A stretch of 20,705 nucleotides of DNA from Candidatus Zixiibacteriota bacterium (lineage in GTDB: Bacteria; Zixibacteria; MSB-5A5; RBG-16-43-9). The DNA lies in the NCBI GenBank assembly GCA_029858245.1, contig JAOUFL010000010.1:1-20705 (forward strand). Reading direction: 5' to 3'. How positions within the stretch are numbered: the first letter of the stretch is position 1; every line of letters begins with the position of its first letter. Under the pieces are notes generated by a model. The model saw only the letters and a list, made by a program, of their open reading frames with translations, ran no database searches and was not told the origin of the DNA. The translations under genes were made by a program, and so were the position numbers. Shown one piece after another: positions 14,030 through 19,051 of this stretch.

Positions 14030-15301
14030 ATGTTTGAGACCCAGAGAAGTTCTGAAGAGGTTCTTCCGGAAAAGAAAAAAGGCAAATTCTGGGAAACTTT
14101 CCGTTCTTTAAGACACCGTAATTACAGGCTTTTCTGGTTTGGACAGATGATTTCTTTGATCGGTACCTGGATGCAGAATGTAGCTCAAGGCTGGCTGGTT
14201 TTGAGACTTTCCAATTCTCCTTTTCTCCTGGGGGCGGTTAGTGCCTTTGCAGGGCTGCCTATCCTTTTTTTCTCACTGCCTGCAGGGGTTTTGGCAGACA
14301 GGGTTAACAAACGAAAGTTTCTCATCTTCACCCAGATAGGTGCAATGTTATTAGCTTTCATTCTGGCATTTCTTGCCTTTACAGGATTGGTAAAAGTCTG
14401 GCATGTGATGTTTCTGGCTTTATGCCTGGGACTGGTAATGGCATTTGATGCTCCTGCCAGGCAGGCTTTTATAAAGGAGATGGTGGGAAAGGATGACCTG
14501 TTGAACGCTATTGCCCTGAATTCCGCCATATTTAATGGTGCCAGGATCCTGGGACCTGCCGTTGCCGGGATTTTAATCAGCTTAACCGGAGAAGCCGGGT
14601 GTTTTTTTATCAACGGCTTGAGCTATTTGGCGGTCATAGCCGGACTTTATATGATGAAAATGCAAGATATAGTTTTTCAATCCAGAAATAGCTCCTTTTT
14701 AATTAGTTTTAAGCAGGGTATTTCCTATATAATAGGAAATAAAAAAGTGCTGGCTTTAATCCTTATGGCTTCAACTATGAGCATATTCGGTCTCTCCTAT
14801 GCAGTTTTGATGCCGGTTTTTGCCAGGGACATATTAAAAGCAGGCTCCTCCGGCTTGGGATTCCTTATGTCTGCCGCAGGTATTGGAGCTATCTCTGCCG
14901 GATTGGGGTTAGCTTCCAGGAAAAAAGAGGAGAAGTTGAAATATATGCAAGCTGGAATCACAGTTTTTTTTATCTCTCTGCTCCTTTTCTCTTTTTCTAA
15001 AAGTTTCTTTTTCTCGTTTATATTTTTAATCGGAGCAGGCTGGGGAATGATTTCCCTGGTTGCTACCTGTAATACCCTGTTGCAGGAGATAATTCCGGAT
15101 GAGCTCAGGGGCAGGGTTATGAGCTTTTATGTTATGATGTTTATGGGAACCATGCCCTTAGGAAGTCTGATAGCGGGGACCCTGGGGGAAGCCGTCGGTG
15201 TTATCTGGGCAGTCAGGGTTGGTGCTCTTTTATGCGGAGGAATATCCTTATTTCTTTTCAAGAAGTTTATTGAGAAAGAGATAATACGAACGAGCGGATA
15301 A
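14030..15301 (+). CDS. Major facilitator superfamily exporter (MFS_3/EntS-like)
   Basis: A 423-residue inner-membrane protein with about 12 hydrophobic helices, starting near residue 35 after a polar N-terminal tail. The MFS motif A-like loop between helices 2 and 3 is visible as GVLADRVNKRK. Other features are the NYRLFWFGQMISLIGTWMQN opening and the FDAPARQAFIKEMV segment, which is characteristic of the MFS_3 group (PF05977) that includes the enterobactin exporter EntS and many putative drug exporters. The likely role is proton-driven export of a small molecule; the substrate cannot be inferred. It has its own promoter and leader, appears monocistronic, and lies between repeat-filled gaps. 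No clear ribosome site precedes ATG 14030. Confidence 0.88.
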   Translation: MFETQRSSEEVLPEKKKGKFWETFRSLRHRNYRLFWFGQMISLIGTWMQNVAQGWLVLRLSNSPFLLGAVSAFAGLPILFFSLPAGVLADRVNKRKFLIFTQIGAMLLAFILAFLAFTGLVKVWHVMFLALCLGLVMAFDAPARQAFIKEMVGKDDLLNAIALNSAIFNGARILGPAVAGILISLTGEAGCFFINGLSYLAVIAGLYMMKMQDIVFQSRNSSFLISFKQGISYIIGNKKVLALILMASTMSIFGLSYAVLMPVFARDILKAGSSGLGFLMSAAGIGAISAGLGLASRKKEEKLKYMQAGITVFFISLLLFSFSKSFFFSFIFLIGAGWGMISLVATCNTLLQEIIPDELRGRVMSFYVMMFMGTMPLGSLIAGTLGEAVGVIWAVRVGALLCGGISLFLFKKFIEKEIIRTSG

Positions 15302-15309
15302 TTATTAAT

Positions 15310-15366
15310 GTAGGGACAGGGCTTGTTGAGTAAAGCGAAATCCCGCTAAAGGCGGTGGTCCCCATC
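15310..15366. repeat. Degraded REP-like unit with GTAG foot
   Basis: GTAGGGACAGGGCTTGTTGAG opens at 15310 and TCCCGCTAAAGGCGGTGGTCCCC closes the unit; the end CTAC is lost. The TTGTTGAG segment is shared with the RAYT-flanking repeat and the GTAGGGACA start with the GGACAGGAC subfamily, so it looks like a hybrid or an old ancestor. Confidence 0.55.
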
Positions 15367-15467
15367 CGAAAGGTGAAGATGACAATGTGAAGAAGTTAAG
15401 AAAGATAGAGAGGGAGGACCTTTAATGAAAACTGGTATCATAAAGTTAAATTATTCAATCTGATTTC

Positions 15468-15492
15468 GGACAGCCACAAGGGTTGTCCCTAC
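15468..15492. repeat. Single REP-like hairpin ending in CTAC
   Basis: GGACAgCC and GGgTTGTCC form an imperfect stem (15468-15488), directly followed by CTAC (15489-15492). It may be the partner end of the unit that opens at 15310. Confidence 0.6.
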
Positions 15493-15535
15493 ATTTTTTG
15501 TAAAATATTCTGCAAAATATATCCTTAGGTAACGA

Positions 15536-16201
15536 GTGAAAACCAAAAGAGAGAAGAATACAAAACCAGTGGATAAGCTTTTTTACGAAAGAGAACTCTG
15601 GGGGAAAGGATACAGGTTTGTGGCTGGAGTAGATGAGGTGGGAAGAGGTCCCCTGGCAGGACCGGTAGTGGCTGCCTGTGTTATATTTCCCGAGGATATT
15701 AACCTGCCAGGTCTGGATGATTCCAAGAAACTTACTCCCCCAAAAAGAGAAGAGTTTTATAGAAAGATCAGGGATTGCTCTTTAGAATATGGAATCGGTA
15801 TTATAAGAGAGAAGGAGATAGATAAGCTGAATATTCTCAGAGCTTCCCTGAAAGCGATGCATAAAGCGGTTTCCGGTTTAAAAAACAGACCTGATTTTCT
15901 ATTGATTGACGGAAACCAGAAAATACCAGAGCTGGCGATACCTCAACTTCCAGTGGTTAAAGGTGATTCTCTATCGTTGTCCTGTGCAGCAGCATCGATT
16001 ATTGCCAAAGTTGAAAGAGACAGGATGATGAGAAATCTACATCGTAAATATCCCCGGTTCTGCTTTGACCAGAATAAGGGGTATTCTTCCAAAAAACACT
16101 TAGAGGCTTTAGAGGAATTCGGTCCCTGCAGGATTCACCGCAGGTCTTTCAAAAGTGTGATGGAATGCCTGGTTAAGCAGGAGCGCCTTAAAATAGATTG
16201 A
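15536..16201 (+). CDS. rnhB: Ribonuclease HII
   Basis: A 221-residue endonuclease that cuts RNA in RNA-DNA hybrids and removes single ribonucleotides from DNA. Acidic catalytic residues are visible as D33-E34 in GVDEVGRGPLAGPVVAA, D125 in LLIDGN and D144 in VKGDSLSLSCAAAS. The downstream IIAKVERDR segment is also a family signature. The length is slightly above the usual 200 because of a basic N-terminal extension of about 25 residues. The start is GTG 15536 with only a weak AGG (15527-15529) upstream. The next gene, yraN, begins 3 bases after the stop, a pairing common in many bacteria. Confidence 0.95.
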   Translation: MKTKREKNTKPVDKLFYERELWGKGYRFVAGVDEVGRGPLAGPVVAACVIFPEDINLPGLDDSKKLTPPKREEFYRKIRDCSLEYGIGIIREKEIDKLNILRASLKAMHKAVSGLKNRPDFLLIDGNQKIPELAIPQLPVVKGDSLSLSCAAASIIAKVERDRMMRNLHRKYPRFCFDQNKGYSSKKHLEALEEFGPCRIHRRSFKSVMECLVKQERLKID

Positions 16202-16204
16202 ACT

Positions 16205-16564
16205 ATGGGAACAGTTGAAAAGGGAAAAACAGGAGAAGAAAAAGCTGCTGAGTACCTTAAGAGGAAAGGGTTTGAGATATTATTCAGGAATTACAGATAC
16301 GGGCATAAGGAGATCGACATAATTGCCAGAGATAAAAAGTATATAGTCTTTGTTGAGGTTAAAGCCGGAAAAAGTAAATCTTTCGGTCCTCCTCAGGGTT
16401 GGGTGGATCTTAGAAAACAAAGAAAATTGGCTGAGGTGGCAAAATATTTTTTACACAGGCATAAGTTTCCAGGGTATGATTTCAGGTTTGACGTTATAGC
16501 TATCGAGGAAAGCTCAAGCAAACAGAGTATCGAGCATATAGAAAATGCTTTTTACCTGGATTGA
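16205..16564 (+). CDS. YraN family (UPF0102) endonuclease-like protein
   Basis: A 119-residue protein of the YraN/UPF0102 family, which has a restriction-endonuclease-like fold. The conserved core shows E36-I-D38 (HKEIDIIARD) and E51-V-K53 (VFVEVKAG), the D…ExK pattern of this nuclease fold. The biochemical role is not settled in the family; recombination or repair is often proposed. It starts 3 bases after the rnhB stop with no ribosome site of its own, so translation is probably coupled. Its last 13 bases overlap the 3' end of the convergent minus-strand gene. Confidence 0.9.
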   Translation: MGTVEKGKTGEEKAAEYLKRKGFEILFRNYRYGHKEIDIIARDKKYIVFVEVKAGKSKSFGPPQGWVDLRKQRKLAEVAKYFLHRHKFPGYDFRFDVIAIEESSSKQSIEHIENAFYLD

Positions 16565-16887
16565 GGGCTTTTATTCCTTTCGATCAATTCTGATAATCGC
16601 TGGTTTATCTTCTCCCAGAGTTTTACCCATCTCTCCGGATTTTTTTGGTAAGTTTTCAGGAATTTGTCCAGCTCTTTTTGAGAGAATTCATATTCGGAGA
16701 AAATCCTTTCTTTTTCTGCCTTGAATTTTTCAGGATTGTCTTTGAATTTCAGTTGAGCCAGAGAAAGCTGGATATAGACTTCGACGAATTTTTTTTCTGT
16801 ATCTCCTCTGTTTAGGAAAGGGAAGATTACTACGAGTGCAATGAGCAGGGCAGCTAAGACTAATAGAAATTTATATCTGGAATACAC
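16552..16887 (-). CDS. Small membrane-anchored protein of unknown function (DUF4296-like pattern)
   Basis: About 111 residues: one N-terminal hydrophobic helix (FLLVLAALLIALVVIFPFL), then a charged helical domain with KFVEVYIQLSLAQLKF and a FLKTYQKNPERWVKLWEKI segment. The "tyr/lys…NPE-W…WEKI" ending is reminiscent of DUF4296 lipoproteins, but no lipobox cysteine is present, so this is a weak comparison. The start is GTG 16887 rather than the in-frame TTG at 16905: AGGAG (16896-16892) precedes the GTG, and the predicted transcription start is near 16902. The protein is probably exported and anchored by its helix. It converges with yraN and overlaps it by 13 bases. Confidence 0.65.
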   Translation of the reverse strand: MYSRYKFLLVLAALLIALVVIFPFLNRGDTEKKFVEVYIQLSLAQLKFKDNPEKFKAEKERIFSEYEFSQKELDKFLKTYQKNPERWVKLWEKINQRLSELIERNKSPQSR

Positions 16888-16908
16888 TTTTCTCCTTGAT
16901 TTCAAACT

Positions 16909-16936
16909 AATCTATGCTAAAGGGGTTTTATGTCAA
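16909..16936 (-). promoter_or_regulatory. Minus-strand promoter for the small membrane protein
   Basis: On the minus strand TTGACA (16936-16931) and TAGATT (16914-16909) are 16 bases apart. The predicted transcription start near 16902 supports the GTG 16887 start and argues against TTG 16905. Confidence 0.55.
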
Positions 16937-16951
16937 GAAAATAAATTGACA
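16931..16951. promoter_or_regulatory. TGTCAA…TTGACA inverted repeat (back-to-back -35 boxes)
   Basis: TGTCAA (16931-16936) and TTGACA (16946-16951) are exact inverted copies around nine bases. The left half is the -35 of the minus-strand promoter. The right half could be a plus-strand -35, but the best -10 (TTTTAA at 16970-16975, 18 bases away) is poor. Confidence 0.35.
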
Positions 16952-17052
16952 AACATGAGAATCGCCTGGTTTTAAGGTATTAGTGAGAGAGATAACGGAT
17001 TAGCTATCATGCCATAAAAACCAGGATGGAAAAGTTTCTGGGATATTAATAA

Positions 17053-17081
17053 AAAACCCCGTTTTTTAGAAACGGGGTTTT
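17053..17081 (-). terminator. Terminator of the cold-shock gene
   Basis: AAAACCCCGTTT (17053-17064) and AAACGGGGTTTT (17070-17081) form a perfect 12-bp stem. On the minus strand it is followed by a T-run (17056 downward) 23 bases after the cold-shock stop codon. The plus-strand tail (TTTTC) is weaker. Confidence 0.85.
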
Positions 17082-17103
17082 CAAATGCGGTTAAATCTTC
17101 CAT

Positions 17104-17307
17104 TTATAATTTAACTACATTATTTGCTTGTGGTCCCTTTGGACCCTGTGATATCTCGAAGCTAACCAGATCTCCCTCATTCAGGCTCTTGTAGCCCTCT
17201 GAATTAATAGCTGAATAATGAACAAAGACGTCACTACCGCCATCATTGTTCTCGATGAAGCCAAAACCTTTAGCCTCGTTAAACCACTTCACTTTTCCTT
17301 CTGCCAA
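17104..17307 (-). CDS. Cold-shock-domain protein (Csp family)
   Basis: A 67-residue single cold-shock domain that binds single-stranded RNA and DNA as an RNA chaperone. RNP1 is visible as KGFGFIE (13-19) and RNP2 as DVFVHYSAI (26-34), with the conserved KWFN at 7-10. The length is exactly typical. The start is TTG (17307-17305), preceded by GGTGGTGA at good distance; the ATG further upstream is out of frame. The gene has a strong minus-strand promoter (17477-17449), a leader of about 135 bases and its own terminator, an arrangement like that of E. coli cspA. Cold or growth-phase induction is inferred from family behaviour only. Confidence 0.93.
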   Translation of the reverse strand: MAEGKVKWFNEAKGFGFIENNDGGSDVFVHYSAINSEGYKSLNEGDLVSFEISQGPKGPQANNVVKL

Positions 17308-17448
17308 ACTTTTTCACCACCTTTCATTCTTTAAAAATAAAAAAAACCACAAAAAACCTATTTTACCGAAGGTTCTCGTAGTTAATTAACTTTTTTGTTT
17401 CTAACAAAACATTCTAATTACCACACCAAAAACCTTACAGCTGTAAGC
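17308..17448 (-). promoter_or_regulatory. Long untranslated leader of the cold-shock gene with a palindrome at its 5' end
   Basis: The predicted transcript starts near 17442 and runs about 135 bases before the TTG start. The perfect 14-base palindrome CTTACAGCTGTAAG (17434-17447) overlaps the start site. Further in are the palindrome GTTAATTAAC (17381-17390) and several T-rich runs. Long structured leaders control cspA mRNA stability in E. coli; a similar role here is inference. Confidence 0.5.
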
Positions 17449-17477
17449 AGTATACGTAACCAAATCTAATTTGTCAA
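17449..17477 (-). promoter_or_regulatory. Strong promoter of the cold-shock gene
   Basis: On the minus strand TTGACA (17477-17472) and TATACT (17454-17449) are exactly 17 bases apart. The -35 is a perfect consensus match. Confidence 0.7.
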
Positions 17478-17597
17478 TCAAAATCATAAAATAAATGCAC
17501 AATTTGATGACATTCAAGCCTGCCCGATGTGCTAATAAAAAGATTACATCCACATCTGGTTAATCAATTTTATGTATACTTATATATAAAAACAGAC

Positions 17598-17626
17598 TTG
17601 AGCTATTTCGTCTATCGGAGTATTAT
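17598..17626 (+). promoter_or_regulatory. Upstream promoter candidate for ispG
   Basis: TTGAGC (17598-17603) and TATTAT (17621-17626) are 17 bases apart. A transcript from here would have a leader of about 93 bases containing the palindrome TCAGGTACCTGA (17653-17664). Confidence 0.45.
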
Positions 17627-17652
17627 TCGGTTAAACGATATAACGTAAATTA

Positions 17653-17707
17653 TCAGGTACCTGACTTGAAGAAAACAGTTGACAAAAGAAAATTTAAACT
17701 TGATTAT
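17653..17707 (+). promoter_or_regulatory. Proximal ispG promoter with adjacent 12-bp palindrome
   Basis: TTGACA (17679-17684) is followed 17 bases later by GATTAT (17702-17707), overlapping TATAAA at 17705-17710 (20 bases). The perfect palindrome TCAGGTACCTGA (17653-17664) ends 14 bases before the -35, a position suited to a regulator. ATG 17726 would lie about 12 bases from the transcript start. Confidence 0.45.
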
Positions 17708-17725
17708 AAATAGTCAAAGGTATTT

Positions 17726-18802
17726 ATGATTACACCCAGAGAAAAGACCAGAAGAGTTTATGTGGGAAATGTGCCGGTTGGAGGCGGAGCTCCAATCTCG
17801 GTTCAGTCGATGTGTTCAACTGATACCAGGGATGTTAAAGCAACTTTAAGGCAGATCAAAAGATTAGAGAAAGTCGGATGTGAGATTGTGAGATTAGCGG
17901 TTTTGAATGAGAAAGCAACTGAGGCGATTTCCCTGATAAAACAGATAGCGAAAATACCTCTGGTGGCGGATATCCATTTCGATTATAAACTGGCTTTGAA
18001 AGCTCTGGATTCTGGAGTTGATAAGCTCAGAATAAATCCGGGTACGATCGGGTCTGTGCGGAAAGTTAAAGAGGTGGTAAAAGCGGCTAAGGAAAGAAAG
18101 GTTCCTATTCGCATTGGAGTAAACGCTGCTTCACTGCCTGAAACTATTATGAAAAAGTATGGACATGCAACGCCTGCGGCTATGGTAGATGCGGCTCTGG
18201 AACAGGTTAAGATGCTGGAGGATCTGGATTATCAGGAAATTGTAGTATCCTTAAAATCATCAGATGTACCCACAACTATCGAAGCCTATAAGCTTTTCTC
18301 CGAAAAAAGAAATTACCCCCTGCACCTGGGTGTGACAGAGGTTGGGACAGTCAGAATAGGCTCGATAAAATCTGCTGTGGGGATAGGGACGCTTCTGTCC
18401 CTGGGAATAGGTGATACCATCAGGGTCTCTTTAACCGGCGATCCGGTGGATGAGGTCAGGGTAGGGTATGAGATTCTGAAATCCTTGAACTTAAGGGAAT
18501 ATGGTCCTACACTTATCTCCTGCCCGACCTGCGGAAGGATGGAGATAAATCTTCTGCCGATTGTAAAACAGGTGGAGAGAAGATTGGCTAAAATAAAAGA
18601 GCCTATTAAAGTAGCAGTGATGGGTTGTGTGGTTAATGGTCCGGGAGAAGCTAAAGAAGCGGATATCGGGGTAGCCGGGGGCAGGGGGATCGGGTTGATT
18701 TTCAGCAGAGGTGAAATTATCAGGAAGGTTAAGGAAAAGGATATAGTCAAGAGCTTGATGGAGGAGATGGAGAGATTTTTAAAAGGTTGGGAATCCGAGT
18801 AA
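17726..18802 (+). CDS. ispG: 4-hydroxy-3-methylbut-2-en-1-yl diphosphate synthase IspG (GcpE)
   Basis: A 358-residue [4Fe-4S] enzyme of the methylerythritol phosphate pathway. It converts ME-cPP to HMBPP with two electrons from ferredoxin or flavodoxin, making isoprenoid precursors in the cytoplasm. The N-terminal TIM-barrel domain (about 1-255) shows PISVQSMCSTDTRD. The C-terminal domain carries the three cluster cysteines: C266 and C269 in SCPTCGR and C301 in GCVVNGPGEA, with E308 as the usual fourth ligand. The length fits the two-domain bacterial form. AAAGG at 17716-17720 is the ribosome site. The gene appears monocistronic. It shows that the organism uses the MEP rather than the mevalonate route, at least for this step. 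Confidence 0.96.
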   Translation: MITPREKTRRVYVGNVPVGGGAPISVQSMCSTDTRDVKATLRQIKRLEKVGCEIVRLAVLNEKATEAISLIKQIAKIPLVADIHFDYKLALKALDSGVDKLRINPGTIGSVRKVKEVVKAAKERKVPIRIGVNAASLPETIMKKYGHATPAAMVDAALEQVKMLEDLDYQEIVVSLKSSDVPTTIEAYKLFSEKRNYPLHLGVTEVGTVRIGSIKSAVGIGTLLSLGIGDTIRVSLTGDPVDEVRVGYEILKSLNLREYGPTLISCPTCGRMEINLLPIVKQVERRLAKIKEPIKVAVMGCVVNGPGEAKEADIGVAGGRGIGLIFSRGEIIRKVKEKDIVKSLMEEMERFLKGWESE

Positions 18803-18809
18803 ATTTTTC

Positions 18810-18833
18810 GTAGTGCGAGGCTTCAGCCTCGCG
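18810..18833. repeat. Single REP-like hairpin with GTAG foot
   Basis: GTAG (18810-18813), one T, then GCGAGGCT/AGCCTCGC (18815-18822 with 18825-18832), a perfect 8-bp stem with loop TC. It lies 8 bases after the ispG stop. Confidence 0.75.
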
Positions 18834-18902
18834 TTGGTTCGAAAATCGGATTTCCCCAACCAATCTAGTAATCCTATCTTGTTCAAAGGAGGGGATATTT
18901 TT

Positions 18903-18965
18903 GTAGGGACAGGACATTGTCCTGTCCTGGAGGGGAAAAAAGAGACGCATTCTATGCGTCTCTAC
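18903..18965. repeat. Two-hairpin GTAG…CTAC repeat, GGACAGGAC subfamily, copy 2
   Basis: GTAG abuts the perfect stem GGACAGGAC/GTCCTGTCC (18907-18915 with 18919-18927). After a purine-rich spacer, the perfect stem AGACGCAT/ATGCGTCT (18943-18950 with 18954-18961) abuts CTAC (18962-18965). This copy is intact, whereas copy 1 at 13525 has one stem mismatch and a spacer seven bases shorter. Confidence 0.9.
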
Positions 18966-18989
18966 GAAATCGCACCCACTTAAAATCAC

Positions 18990-19018
18990 TTGACAAAACC
19001 TCCCAAAAAGATTAAAAT
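18990..19018 (+). promoter_or_regulatory. Strong promoter of the NTPase-TPR gene
   Basis: TTGACA (18990-18995) and TAAAAT (19013-19018) are exactly 17 bases apart. Transcription would begin near 19025, leaving a leader of about 27 bases. Confidence 0.65.
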
Positions 19019-19051
19019 CTTTTAAACCCATTTTACAAAAAGGGGAAATGG

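Larger units (their letters stand above)
18803..19051. other. Gap between ispG and the NTPase gene: repeats and a promoter
   Basis: No gene is seen. The gap holds a GTAG-foot hairpin (18810-18833), a loose GGTTCG…AACC palindrome (about 18835-18862), a two-hairpin repeat (18903-18965) and the strong promoter at 18990-19018. There is no T-run terminator after ispG, so the first hairpin may serve to block read-through. Confidence 0.5.

Noticed and set aside
16888..16905. TTG start for the small membrane protein
   Set aside because: It coincides with the predicted transcription start and has no ribosome site, while GTG 16887 has AGGAG in front.
3486..18965. CRISPR array
   Set aside because: The palindromic repeats are spread over 15 kb without regular spacing or unique spacers, and no cas genes are present. 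The only regular tandem repeat is the protein-coding TPR array.
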